From assembly GCA_023053575.1 (NCBI GenBank), contig JAKZAP010000001.1, positions 26,802,533-26,866,532 on the forward strand: a DNA stretch of 64,000 nt. The letters run 5' to 3'. Every line of letters starts with the position of its first letter. Position 1 is the stretch's first letter. The DNA comes from Branchinecta lynchi. Taxonomy: Eukaryota; Arthropoda; Branchiopoda; Anostraca; Branchinectidae. This document shows, in pieces, positions 11,101 to 26,100 of the stretch. Both the position numbers and the translations under genes were made by a program. Under the pieces are notes generated by a model. The model saw only the letters and a list, made by a program, of their open reading frames with translations, did no database searches and was not told the origin of the DNA.

Positions 11101-14100
11101 ACTTCTGGTTGTAATGCGACCTTTTATGTTGAGGCCGTCTTCAAAGGACACGTCATACTAATGATATAAACTCATTTTACAAAAGTAGTACTGACTTGTT
11201 CCCAAGATTCTCCCCTTCTCAGGTGTGTCTTATCTCCTCTATTAGCAATACACTGATTATCACGCTTGCCAGGTTTATTCTCTTTACGCGACTTATCATG
11301 CACAGGGTCACTGTTGCAGAGGAGCATATTCGTCCGGAGATCGGTTGTGCAAACTTTGCCAAGATTGTAACCCAAGGCAAGAGCCATGGCTGAAAACAGC
11401 CGAAGCCATGTGTAATTTTCTGTAAGCATAGTTTAGTTGCAAGAGAGGTCAACTATCTGTTTCGGCTCCATTCGTGTCGTATGAAAAAATAGTTCCAAAC
11501 AGAGGAAGGTACAGAAGATAAGCGCATCAGCAGTATTATGTAAGTTATTATATAATAGTTTGATGTTCTGACTCTGTCTGCAACCTGGAACTTTTGGCAT
11601 TCAGAGACGGAAAGATTTAAAACCTATCAGGACTTCTTATTTCAAATATTGTAGATTTCCATTGAACCTTCTTATTGTTACAGAAATTGCCGCGTAACTT
11701 CCAATTTTTTCCCTGACCTCTTGCGCTTCCATTGCCCAGGACCGCCTCGTTTCTGCCCTTGACCCTTTTTCCCCATTCCATCTAAGGAAGAATTTTTAGA
11801 CCCGATTAGTCCCTTTTCTTTCTTTTGCTAATTTTTTCATCTTGTCCATTTACTCAATTACTGAAAGCTCAATGTATTTTTTCCTTTTCTTTCTCTGTAC
11901 TGCACTATTTCCCTTTTCTTCTGCATATAGTGCGTAAATAAAATTTCATCATCTTAAAACATCTCAGTAGAAACACTATCTAGCGCGAGGCGTCCTTTAG
12001 GCTAACTGTGCCAAAGTAGGTTATGTGCGAGGCTATTCAGATTCGGTAGTGAATTTATTTAAAGTTTAACTGAAAAGCCAACTTATTTTTTTTTTATAAT
12101 TTAACCGACTACACTCATTATTTGGTTATGTTCAGGGATTTTTTTCTTCACTATTTGCTCTAGTACGACATTCATAATATCACGGCCATCCTCACAACGC
12201 AAAAACTCTACTATGACGCGGAAAAACTGAATCTCAATACAACGGCGGCTTTTCAGTGGCCAGGCAGCTCGAGGAAGGAGGGTCACTGCGTGAATAACTA
12301 TTTTTCGTAAACTGTTTCTATCAAGCAAACAGACACAGAGGTATCACAAATCACAGGGAAATTAAATTTTTTAAAGTCGATTATTTGTCTATAGCTGAAT
12401 AAGGAAGTAACCCATTTTCATCGGGTCTTCAAGCCTCTCTAAGCGAATAAGTTATGGGTACCTAGATTTTTCTATTACATCCGTTTCAGTAAAACTTTAA
12501 ATGACTCAAGTTCAGAATCATTTTCAGCCGATTTTTTCATATAGCAAAGATTCTTAAGCCTACGAAGTATTGCAGAATGTCGTATTTCTATCCACACCGT
12601 CTTATTAATCTATGCCTCCGCTGAGATTAATTCTAGCGTTGAAATAAACTGAGCTGATGCATCCTTTTAAAGCAGTGAACTATGACCATGGGCTAACAAA
12701 CTATTTATTCTTGATTACTGCACAGTTTGTCAAAAAAATTGAGTAGAACAGAAGAAATGGGGAGTATATAGAGATTGTGGCCGCAAAACGGGGCAAATAA
12801 AAATAATCACCTTTTCGTTGTCCGAGTCGTAGCTATAGCAATCCACACCCGTCGACCCTCTCGACGTGTCCGAGCTTCGACTAACTCGCACGTTTTCATA
12901 CGGAACGCTCTTATCCCCAAAACGCTCGGACAAATTCACATAGTTAGGCATCATAGGGACCTTCTTGGGGGGTGGGGGAGGGGGCCCATCCTCGAAAACT
13001 GTCGACAGTGACCGCAGAGATTTGTTCTCAGGGGCGACGAAACTTTCGTCAGCGGTGTCCATGGCAAGCGGTCCGCAGATCTCCAGCGCTTCTTTCTGTC
13101 GAATCTGGATCATCTCGTAAAAGTTGGGAGGGAGGTTGAGGTAGCTAGCCTCCAACCGCGGTTGAGGCATGTAGATTGTGGTGATGCAAGAAGATGTGGC
13201 GCTGACCTGGAAGGGCCCAAGATGTAAAGTACGATTTAAATGAATGGGGATATTGAAAACAGTGGATCTACAGTCAGAGCTGGTGGACTCGGACTCTAGA
13301 CTCGTCTCGAGACGCCTTTTTCAAGGACTCGGACTCGTCTTTCACGGAGCTGCCCGTCCGCCAGAGCTGTGGACTCGGACTCTGGACTCGTCTCGAGACG
13401 CCTTTTTCAATGACTCGGACTTGTGTCGGACTCGGATTTGCTCGACTCGCAGCAGCTCTGTCTACAGTAGAGGTAGGCTTATTTGAACACTTTGTAACTG
13501 TTCCACTACCTTGACGTTCTTACTTGCATGAATTTTTTTTCTTCTTTTTTAAACTTGATATCAGCTAACAACCAACTATTAGAGGGTTATCCTGGCACAA
13601 ACTTAAAGTAGAAATTTAATTAACTTTCTTTTGATTTTGAATTTACCAAAAAACTCATTCCTCTTTTGGAGGCATCTGCTGGTTCGGACCACCATCTTCT
13701 CCGTAGGTGCGTTTCTCGTGGCAAACTTTTCAAACTATGAAACGAAAACCAGGTGTCAGTCAGTAGTCACTAGTTGCGTTTTTGCAGATATTATGATATC
13801 TGTTACCACGGTAACTGGATTTGCAATTAGTCGTTTTTGCAGTTACCGTGGTATCTGATATACGGTTGCTCTGAAAAAACGGCAATTGCTGAAATTGCGT
13901 TTTTCGAAGTCATCCCAAACGAAAAACTGATATTCAGTCACAAAACTTCTTTCCCACCAGTTTCACAAAAACTGATGAGAGTGATACCGCGATCAGTTAC
14001 CACGGTCGGACCGTGGCCAGGGAATTAACAGCGACTTGGATAGGGGTTATCTAGACATAACAAATGTTCGAATAGTTGCGTTTTTGCAGATAGCATGGTA

Positions 14101-17100
14101 TCTGATACCACGGTCTAAACGTCTTGTTGCTGTTACCGTAGCGTCGAACTGCACGGTCTACAGACATTAGGCGTATTCTCGCCGTTCCCCGAGGACTCCA
14201 CTTGAGGAGTCCCCGCGTTTTTGTTTGTCCCGGGGACTCACTCCCCGTATTCTCGCGAGTCCCCACGGACGGGGAATGCTCCGATTATCATTACCATCAT
14301 CAGAAACGACTCCCTTTCAAACTTGGAGGGGAATCAGTTTTCGCTGGTTTTAGTGCAATATAAAATTGATTAAAAGCAATCAGAATAAACAAAACCAATA
14401 ATAAAGCGGATCCAGACTAATTTCGTCAACAGCATATTTTTTTTCGAGCAAAATCCATTTTGGAAGCAGTCCCCGTGTTCTCGCTGTTTCTGTACGCAGA
14501 GTCCGCGTGGAGTGACTCCCTCTATTCTCGCCGTTCCCTTCGATTCTCCGAGGAGTCCTCGGGGAACGGCGAGAATACGCCTATTGTTACAGTTACCGAG
14601 TATCTGGCTAGTTACCATTGTATCTGAATAAGTCGTCTTACTTTCGTCATCACCAACAAAAAAGCCTATATTTTTGCCAAACTGGTGGGAAAGAAGTTTG
14701 GAACTTCTGCGATGTACATGGCTATATGTATTTCTTTTGGGGCAACTTTCTAAAAAGACAACACAAACAGATACCATGGTAACCGACAAAACAAAAGTAA
14801 TGTTTCCAATTCAACTCCTTTAAAAGCATCAGCATGAACAAGAACTAGCTAGGACTTGACAGGCATCAGCAATCACAGACCTGAAGACGTCGAAAGCGAC
14901 AGCTCGCGAAATACTCCTGACAGCACCGCCCAAATTTAGAATAAATGGCGCTGCCTACTCGTAAAACCCCTTCATAACTGATCTCGGAAACTGCTTGAGA
15001 AGACGGACATCTCAGGTTTGAACAAGAATAGAAGGGGGCGGGGTGGCTCTTACCTCAGTGAGGGAATCGTCAGGCGACTGGAGATTGAAGTACGCCGAGT
15101 CGAAACTTTCGTTGTGATTAACCAAAGCCACTTTCTCCTAAAACAATAAAAAGACGTCAGTTTTTTTTAACCGCTTCCTCTTTTGCAGATGGTTTTAGGG
15201 AAAGAAAAGAACTTGTACAGCAACGATATCTTACTCTGAACATCATTCAGCTCTGGAAGATGTATTTTTAGATTAATTATTGCTTTAAAACTCCAACATC
15301 CACCTGAATGTTCTTAACTGGCACAGCGTAGCAGATTTTTACCAACGCAAAATGGTGCCATCCAAATTTAAATAACATTCAAAGAACCACTAATAACTTT
15401 TGGTTATTGTAAAAAGGAAAGAGAAAATGTCGAGGAAAAAGTTTAGTTAAGATTAGAAGTCATGAAGGGATTAGATTGTTAAAAAAGTAAAATGTAGAGA
15501 GTAGGTGCCACATTTTTTCATTACAGTTTTACACTAATGAACCCGTTTAATGTGCTCTTCACTGTTTAAAAATGTTAAGTCTATTTAGTGTTTTAAACTA
15601 TATGAAGAGAATGTAGTCATTTTTATTTACATTGTTTTGTTTAGTGTTTTAATTTGTGAATTTTAATGATGCTCCGCTGTTAACGAAAAAGCGGGTCACC
15701 AATAAATAAATAAAATAAACAAAATTGTGTCACCGAGTGGAGGAAGAAAAAAAGAAAAAGAAAAGGCACCTTTTTTACTCTTCGCTAGGCGCCGTACTCC
15801 TAGCGAAGAGCAGGTAACGTCGCCACTGCTGTCCTCAACAAACTATGCTGATTGGTTGACATAGGATTTGAATCATCGTTCGGATGACGTTTCTTGCTAT
15901 TCCCGAGGTTCAAAATCGTGTTTTGGACTTAGTCATTTAGTTTATAGATCACTACCCACACTGTAAGTCACATTCGCCTTAACCGCCATCTCTTCGAAAG
16001 TACAAACTAAAGCAATCATCCCTAGATGGCGTCCACCGAACAAAAGTCTAGATAGATATAGATAGACAGATATTTTTATTGATCTAACTCTTAGCGCCGA
16101 CATAACACATTTAATGTGTTACAGTACTTGAATATATACAATTATTACATAAAAAGAAAATAAATCACTTGAAATTCACTCGTTTTTTATTAATTTTCTC
16201 AATAAAATATGGCACAAATGAATTCGAATACCGGCTAGTGCGACATCTAACTGGCACCAGGGGATTTTGGTGCCACGTCCGCCCTGTCGCCGGTGCTAGA
16301 TCGGGCAGAATATTTCTATTTTTCACTGGCAAGGATTGATCAGCCAAAACATAAAATTAAGTTTTCCCGGTGGACATGGAGTGGCTCAAGTCTCAATAGG
16401 AGGAGGGAAGGTTCGTAGCCATTGTATTTCAGTATTCTACCCTCCGCTTGTGAATAATGTATGCCTATTTCGTGGGCATGTTACTCCCGCAGATTTTTCA
16501 ACACCAGTCTGAGCCTTGTTTTTGTCGCGCGCTGCGCGTCCACTTCTCGGCCGCTTCCGGGCTGATCCTTCCTATGTTCGTTTTTGCATTGCAGTGCTTC
16601 GGAGGATTTTGCAACAAAAACAAGGCTCTGGTCTCACCATTACAAAAATACCCTTATAAGGGCGTTCTAGTAGCATCCCCCTTACCAGTGCCGATCTGAA
16701 CCCTACATCCCCATCGCGAGTCATTTCTCAATATATTTTTATTTTATCAACAATAGTGTTATTTATTAATTTATTTTTTTCCCTCAGAGCTGAGGAGTAC
16801 AAAATAATGTATAAAAAAATAACTATGCCTAAACCATCTGGTCCATTCATTAACACATAAATACTATAAAAAATACACACGGTGTCGACAACTAAGTTAC
16901 AATTATGTCCGCACTATTTTATTCACTTGTTAAAAAATGGGTACAGGTTGTGGGTTTGGAGGGCTACCAACGATTTTTTATAAAATTTGGTCATCTTTTT
17001 CCTCAAAATTAGAACTGGGTCTTTTACTTTAAAATTGGAAACCAACTGCGAATTACTGAAAGAAATGGGGAACCCAAGGAGAATTATTATCATTAGTAGA

Positions 17101-20100
17101 GATTTGGATAGTAAAACACAGAACTTTCACAAAAAGTCTGACTAGTGTATTATTTCCTCTTCACCTTTGAAGGATTACAAATCAGTTATAATAATAATAA
17201 TAATAAGCGTCTACAAGAAGGCATCGTCGCAGGGCCCCTACGACAAGTGGGCCCATGGGCCACTGCTCATTTCATAGCCCAGCAACGCCTCTTACAGGTT
17301 TCCTCCCACCACTAGAAGAAGATTCCTGCATAAAGACTGCACAAGTGAGATGGCCTGTACTTACAGATCTGACATTTGTCTTAGGTAAAGTGAGAGGTTT
17401 GGGAGGTGGAGGGACGAGGTATGTCATGTCGATGGGTCGAGGAATCTGGTAGCCAATCCGTTCGCTGTCATCTTCCTCAATCGGTGAGATCAAACCGGTC
17501 GTATCTGAAAGTCACACCGTCAGTAGAGCAAATAAGGTAACCTATCTGGACTTTAATCATCTGTACCATTTTCCTCCTTGTTCTGTATTCCTTGAAACAA
17601 TACTGGAATCGACTAAAGCACAACTCGTACTAGAAATGATCTTTAAACGATGAAATGGATCAGAAATATCGTTTTCCGAAATACCATTAATTTCCACGCG
17701 AAAGATTTGTTTGTTAGTTTGTCAACTCTATCCGGGCTGGACGCAAAATATTTGAAGACTTTCCGTGCCGTTGTTAAAAGTGGAAAAGAAAACAAAAGAA
17801 AAGAAGTCCAAAACGGAAGATAGACCTGATGGCCTCCCACGTCTTCCACAAGGAAAGCAAACTTTGAAGCTCTCATGCCCTTACAAAATTGTTATAGGTG
17901 GACCTTGAAGCTTTGGGCGAAATTTATGTTGCGTTCCGGGCAAAACTCGGCTGGGCCCCAAAAAGCACTCTAAAGTCGTAGGTTCAAAGCGAAACAATGG
18001 TGAACGACGGGATCTCAGAAGCCCATAAACGAGCTAAGGATAATAAAAAAGGCCGAATAAACAAATAAGGGCATTTTAACCTTTTTTGTATCTATCCTAC
18101 TTATCCGTATACCGCAGACACATGTTTTTTGTTTTTTTTAACAATTGTTCCAGTTCAAGCTGCGGATGAAAGGAGGCAGGTAGAAAACCCGCAATCTTCA
18201 ACGCTAAATTTTCCAGACTCGAAACGAACTGTAAACGAAATCAGAGAAAGGGGGAGAACCCATAACCAATCCGCAAACTTCACGCAAGGACTGGAGCAAG
18301 ATGCAACTTCTTCTCGAACCAGATCGTCAACCTCTGCAACAACCTCAAGGAGGAGACTGTTGCTGCTGAATCGACAGATGCATTCAAGCGCCACCTGGAT
18401 GCTAAGTGGAGTGACAAACCATGGAGATTTGACTGGGATGCACCAGAATATAACCAAGCACAAGTACAACAGTCATCACAAGGAGTGATTCAAGATCAAA
18501 AGTCCTTATTTCAGTCCAAGCTGTGATTTAAGGTAAATAGATAGATAGATAGACAGATATTTTTATTAATCTAACTGGTAGCGCCGACATGGCACTAAGT
18601 ACGTCGACCATTGCATTTAATGTGTTAAAATACTTGAATATATACAATCATTACATAAAAGAAAAGAAATCACTTGGAATTCACTCGTTTTTTTTTTATT
18701 TTCATTAATTAAGGTAACTATACTGACCACAAATACGCCATTATGGAGCGGGCAGAGGATTGGGTTTTCTCGACCGGATTACGACCGGACTATGAACATT
18801 TTCCGTACGGAAGTGACAATGGTGCCAAAAACCCTGGCAGGAATCCCAATCACAACCACCCAATCCTGATTGTCTGTCCTAAACTAGGATGAATGAAAAC
18901 TAAGTTAAACTCCGACTTCTAGTTTTATCAGACTCTGAAAACGAAATGAGAGAAACGGGAAGGGGACGAAAGAGGGGGCAGAAGACTAGATACTTACTAC
19001 TGACTGCAAATACGCCATTGGGATGAGGTAGAAGGTGCAGACCATCCCCAGAGTCGGCCAACCTGGTTACAATCTGGACGAGATCATCGCGACTAGAGAA
19101 TTCGGACTGGATCAGCTAGAAAAGAAGCAAGTTAATGGAAATCTATCCCAACACAGGCGCCACTCCAACTTGCCCAACTTCATCCTGAGGAAGTTATACA
19201 TCGTCAACCTTCCAGGATTTGGGTAATCTTAGTATCGTCGACTGCTCATCCTAATAAATACTGAACCCAAAATGGAGGTATTATCTTATTATTTGTTCTT
19301 GATATCAGCGTATCTCTGTGACTCTTGACATTTCCGACGCTATTTTCTTAACGCATAATTTTTGGGAAAATAAAGTGAATTGAACTTAAAGGTTCAACAA
19401 ATTTTTTTTATTTTTTTTTATTTGTATCCGTCGAAAGCGGCTAATACGAAGAAAAGCACACACAATGCATTTAATCACAACAGCTTCGAATGGAGGAGGC
19501 CTAGAGGCGTCGCAGCCCAAGAATTAAAAAAAAACATAAAAACAAAAAAAGATCCCGAACCATTAACAGGCTTTACGGTGTGTCCAGAAAAGTTATAACG
19601 TCGTTTTTATTTCTGAGCAAACTGAACTAAAATAAACGATACTATCCGGGTTCAAAGTAAAAGTTATGGTTGAAAGATTGCTTTTTCCGTTGAAGAGCGA
19701 TGGGGGGGGGGGGGGGGGGGGCTGTCCACTTTCATGTACCTGCTGTCAGAGGCGTTGCTAGCCAAAATGTTTTTTTTTTGGGGGGGACGAGGCATTTACC
19801 GACTGGTTGGTAATTTTTACCGACTTTTTCTGCGGGAAAAACGACTGTTTTCAACAATAAAAATGACATTTTTGAAAAAAATCGACTGATTTTCCGAAAA
19901 ACCGACTATTTTGACGAAAAATCGACCAATTTTCAGAAAAAAAGACCGTTTTCATGAAAAAAATCAACTGTTCTGCCGAAAAATCGTGGCGCTTCGCGCC
20001 GACTCGGTATTTTGTACCGACTGGCTGACGGCTTTGGGGGGGGGGGGGGGGGGGGGACGGCCGCTTCTAAACAGGCTCATTTTGATGTTTTAACACATGG

Positions 20101-23100
20101 CACGGGCAACCGGTGACGGCACTGGGCACCACACTAAAATGGAGAGTAACCCCTCGATGGCGATTTGTTGCCAACTTCTATATGGGCGGAAGATGGCGCA
20201 AACGCGGAAGAAACAATACTTACAATGACGTCAAACAAAACCCAGACTGTAATGATTCACAAAAAGGTGTTCTTACCGTTGAGATAAGCTCGAGAGGTTC
20301 TGGAGTATTCCGTAGAATGTTCTTGAGATCTGTCAGGGGGCAAACATACTTAAGCTTCCGGGCGCCGACGCTGACTTCATTGACACTAACGGACACTTCA
20401 ACAGTCAAGTCAATGGCTGAGTAAACACCTAAAAGAATGTCTTATGACGCATCTAGAAAATCCATCCAAGCCCAGAAAATATCACTAAAACAATTTATCT
20501 GCCAGAAGTACAAACAATAGGAGTCTGGACGCTAAAGTCGAGTCCCTATGAGGAATTGGAAGGGGGGGGGGCCTTTCGCACAAGCTAAAGATAGGTCTCA
20601 TTATCTTGTTAGCGCTTGTCGACTCTATCGAGTATTTACGCTCTCCAAAGCGGATTCGACGCAAAATATTTGAAAACTGTACTCGTCGTGGTTAAAAACA
20701 GGGAAAAGTCAGGCAAAAGAAGACGAGTCCAAAACACAAAGTTGACCTACCAAGTCTTCCAAAACGAACACGACCAAAAGTTTCGATGGGATCCCAAAAA
20801 TTTAATATTTACAGACAATCGGGTCTTGTAGCGGTCCATTGGTAATTATCGGAGAAGACGAAGTTCAAATATGGATTCAGCATGTGAGTTTACCCCTATA
20901 CCCTGCGTCACAATGCTGAAGCCGAAACTCGAAATTGTGCTCTAGGAAAAGAACACGATTTCAAAAATATCCCCGAAACAAACATTTTAACACCACGTGA
21001 CAGACACTGCTGAACGAACACATTTAGCAAACACTCTAAATACGTCATATCCAGTTATTATCAAGACAATGAATGTAGACACCTGTCCGTCCCTTGTTTT
21101 CCCCGCGTTTCTAAAATAACATAACTTTCCTGACAAAAACGTATCAACTCGGAAAAGCTGACCTCTACGAAATACCACTCCAGGTCAAAACATTATAATG
21201 AGGGGAGAACATTTTCGCAAGCTCGAGCGAAATTCAAGGAAAGAGACATTAAACCTTGCGTGTCGGCAAACAAGCACTGGGCATCTTTGCAAAAAACATC
21301 ACGTTCCGTATTGGCAGGCCCGTATCCAGGAATGTATCTCGGGGGGGGGGGGGGGGGGGGGGGCCTGCGGGTCGGACAAAAAAAGACATAGGTCAGAGGG
21401 AAAAGACTACAAAAAGTGATTATTTTGTATTTTTTTGGGGGGTATACCCCCCCCCCCCCTGGATACGGCCCTGCGTATTGGTGCCAACAGCAGTTAGGAA
21501 GGTGGGGGGATACATCCTGGGATCAGCTTGTTTAGTGTCCCAACGCGTTTCTGATGCGTGATAGTATGGATGAAAACTTGAAATATGTGTTGCGTGAATG
21601 TGAAAGTTTGAGTGATTTTGGGTTAGAAATTTGAAGAGCTGAGCGCACTAAGGCGATAACTCCTAAATTCAACTTCTTCAGTGTTTGCCCGACAAATGTT
21701 TACAAAACTTAATTTCTTGCGTATAAAAAGAACCCGATCTGCCGACGAGTCAACTGACGCCCGACAAAAGTAGAATTCTTTTTATTTCTTCTCTGTTTGC
21801 TAGTTTCGAGATAATGGAGTTTAAAGTTCTGGAAGCTTTAACATCGAAAGCTAGTTATCTGTTTTGTCGACTGAGTATCTCAGTAGGCGAAGATTCTGAT
21901 TGCACAGGAAGGTAGAGCGCAAAAATGTGTACCAGGTGGTGCTTTTTACTCAATTTGCAAAAAAAAGGCGAGTTATCACCTTTTTGCTCTCGTCTCTTCA
22001 TTTGTGCAGTGAAAGAGAGGGGAGTGGATGAGGATGCATGTGTAGGGTCACGGGGAATATTTGTTTCAGAAACAATAAACAGTTGGCAAGGTTTCTCAGT
22101 GTAGCCCTAGCCCATAGAGATAGGTGCTAATATGAGGTAGATTTTTTGTTTGTTTGTGTTTATTTTTTGTGTATTTGTCATAGCCATTAGCGCAAATAAA
22201 TCTCATCTTATCTTACCATCGGGTCTGCCCGCCAAAGCCTTCTTTTATACATATCCAATACATATTACTGTATACTTAATTATAATTTTTAATATATTTG
22301 ATGGCGGTTAACGGAAAAGTCAGCATAGGCGATATTTCGGCTCTCTTATCAAGATTCTCTTCCGGTCCAGTTGGAGGCAGGAAAGAGCTTCTGTCCTGAG
22401 CCTGAGGGAGAATATTATAGTTAAATATAGTTAGAGCCGTTTTTGTTAGATCCCCCAAAGAGACAGGCTCGGTGTAGCTGACAAAGAACGTTTCGCGATC
22501 GTTTGAAGAAAAACTTCCAAGTCCTTAGAAATTCGGGGTCGAAGTCGGGTTCGTTGGTGAAAATTTGACCAAGTCCAGAGTAGGAGCTGGGTTCGTTGAC
22601 TGAAATTTTACGAAGTCGAAAATTGGAGGCGGAGCTGGGTTCGTTGATCGACCTCTTTAAGTCCAAAGTCCCCCAACGAACCCAGCTCCGTCATCGGACT
22701 TAGCCCACAATCCTGTTCCCACGACCAACTATCGAGGTGATATCGATTTAGTGGCTCGAATTTGGCGGGAAATTCAGATTTGGCGGGAAATTCAGATTTT
22801 GCGGCAAAGTAAAGCCCAAATAATAAAGTGAGCTAATTTGCTTAGCAAATGAACATAAAACTGAGGATCGTTCTGTTAAAGAATGATAATATAAGCCTGT
22901 TATTATAACTATATCTGAATTTCACTCTTATTTTCAGGCATCTCAAATTAGGCTACCGCCAAAAAACGGACAAAACGGCATGCTCGAGTGTGGCCCTACG
23001 GGTCCAGTGTGGCCCACACTTTTGTTTCATATTTCCCCATCAACTATGATTCGCAGTCAGTTTGGACAGGTGAAATACTTATTTGGCATATATCAGTGAA

Positions 23101-26100
23101 ACCTAGATTAATAAGACCATCCAACAAACTGCAGGGCGCAAAACCCAGACATCCTTCACTAGCGCCGACGAAACCTCGAAAGGGGAGGGGGGGGGGCATT
23201 CTTCGACACAGGCTTTAAAGCCTGCTGTTTTATCTCGTTATAAAATGTTAAAAACACCTTCAAGAATAAAAGGAGATGGCTATGTTTATCATTTCGATGT
23301 CATTTTTATCATTTCGTGATTTCTTGCTCAGATGTTTTTCGTTTCGCTACATTTTACAAATGAGCGGAAAAATGCGGAAAGATTTTCGCAAACATGGACA
23401 GAGCGAACGTAGTTACAATACCTCCATGAGTCACCAGTGCCAATGAGTTGAATTGTTTGATTGACAACCGATGATTAAGGCTCTCTCGAGTAGCCTATAT
23501 TTTCTGCTCTAGGATTATTTGGTAATATTTGTCACTGACGATTTTCTGTATTTAATTTTGTCGAAAATTGTAGGTTGACTCATGCTTGCTAGCTATATTT
23601 GCTATTTTGGTCAAACAAAGATATATTTAAATATGTAGACCCTGTCTTCTGTCATGTGATATGTCATACACAATACATGGCATGCATAAATAACAATCTT
23701 GGAAGGACTTAAGGGACTATCGTACCTATGCTTAACAAGGCCAAAGTTTGTACGTTTATTTGTGAGTATAGCTATATTTGCTATTTTGGTCAAACAAAGA
23801 TACATTTAAATATGTAGACCCTGTCTTCTGTCATGTGATAAGTCATACACAATACATGGCATGCATAAATAACAATCTTGGAAGGACTTAAGGGACTATC
23901 GTACCTATGCTTAACAAGGCCAAAGTTTGTACGTTTATTTGTGAGTATAGCTATATTTGCTGTTTTGGTCAATAAAAGATACATTTAAATATGTAGACCC
24001 TGTCTTCCGTCATGTGACAAGTCATACACTGTACATGTCATGCATAAATGGTAATCTTGGAAAGACTTAAAGGACTATCGTCCCTATACTTACCAAGGCC
24101 AAAGTTTGTCCGTTTATTTGTAGGTATAGTTAAAGAGGTTAATGAAAACAATAATGTTACCAAGTGAGCGAAAACCCGGAGCCCCAAAAGTATACATGAA
24201 GTGACATTAGAAAAGATGCTACACGGGTTTAATAAAAACAAGGAAAAGCCCATGTACCCTACTTCCGTAATTGCTCCACCAATTGTTAAACCCGGAGACC
24301 CGAATTTCGTACGGTACATTCGAATTCCCTCGACGACACCACACTGGTTTTCACAGGTCTCGGTCTTTTCTATGCGTATCACTTTTCCGGCTAGCGTTTG
24401 CGAGATGCTCACTCGTCAGAGAAGGCCAGTTTTTTAAATGTTCCCATGTTTTTTGCTAGAAGTTAACGGGCGTGAGAAAGGCTTAAACGGCCAAAGACGT
24501 GGACGAAACAGAGACAATTTTTAAACACTCAACTAGTTTTGAGTACTGGAACATAATACAAAATTCCCTGAAACGAAGTGCCATAGATTCCGTAAGTTCC
24601 GGTTAGATTCCTTTAGCTAGATTCCGATAGGTTCCCTGAGCATAATTACGGCCTCAGCAATAATCCGTTAGATGCCCTAAAAATTCAGATGACAGAGAAT
24701 GTTTGTGTGTAGTCTTTAGTGGCAGGGTTCGTGCGCTTGCTCTTCCACGTTTTCCCCCGACTTTTCCCTGACGTTTTTTGGTGATTTTCCCTGACCTTTT
24801 CCAGCAGTTTTCCAACACCTTTCGATTACCTCAGTGAACAAATTAACTCATTTACTGAAAAAAAAGAGAGCTGGAACCTCGCAAGGCTGGAGCAGACGAT
24901 TAAAGTATGAACTCGTCAATTCGTGGGTTTGTTGTGATCATATGTAAGCAAAATCCTTGATATAAACGGTCATGGGTCCTTGGAAATCACGAGAATGTAT
25001 TGTTCGTAAAATCTATTTTATTTATGCATTTGGCCGTGATGCTGCGCACTTTAAGGGCGCTAGAAATTCATCTGTAATGAACACCCCTGAAGCACAAATG
25101 ATGATAAGCTCATTGGAATCAAGAAAATGCATATTTTGCTCAAAATTATTGTTTTTTTTAAGAAACTCAGTTGTAAGCAAAACCCGTGAGGCAACAATGA
25201 TCACGGACCCTTGGGGATCACGACTATATATCGTTGGTTAACGAATTTTTTTACTTTTCGGTTAAGAAACGCACTTTAAGGGTGCTAAAAATTAGTTTAA
25301 CACCTTTGAGTTAAATGTAAACTTTGCTTAAAAGCATTTTCTGTACTTTGTGCTTAGGACTAGTACTTTAAGGTTTGGATTAGTACTTTAAGGGATGGTT
25401 GGATCTGAGAAGTGACAATTTCTGATCCAATCTTGTCAAGTTTCTAATGTTCAAGCCAAGTTTCATCACCCTAGAACATCTGGAATTACCTTAGTTCGCG
25501 ATCACCGAAATTCCGGACTCCCCACCCACCAACTCCCCTCACAGTGCCCGAACCTGGTCAGATTTTGTCACTGATGTATATAGTCCCTGTTCTTCCCACC
25601 AAGTTTCATCCCAATCACTCCACTCTAAGCGTGTCAGAAGTCCCCCCCCCATCGGATCCGGTCCGGACTTAAAACGGGACATCTGAGACATGAGGTCTTC
25701 CCAAATATCATGTTTCGTTAAGATCCGACCACTCGTTCAAGAGTTATACATACATCAAGATTCCAGATTTCCCCAACCTCCACTCCCCCACGATGGTTGG
25801 GTTGGAGAACTGATTATTTCTGAACAATCCTGTCAAGTCTCTAATGTTCAAGCCAGGTTTCATCGTCCTAGCACATCGGGAAATACCTTAGATCGCGATA
25901 GCCCGATTTCCGGACTTCCCCTCCCCTCTAACTCCCCCGACAGTGCCCAAATCCGATCCGGTTCTATCACTGAGTATCTAGTTCTTGTGCTTGTCCTTCC
26001 CACCAAGTTTCATCCCAATCGCTCGACTCTAACGTGTCACAAGATTTCCGGCCCCCTCCCCCCCACATTCATCGGATCCGGCTTTAAGTGGGTCATTCGA

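Noticed and set aside
13244..13486. Plus-strand frame near exon 10
   Set aside because: It is made of the GACTCGGACTC duplicated repeat.
23611..24412. Series of near-identical minus-strand frames
   Set aside because: They repeat with the 179-bp tandem unit and are by-products.
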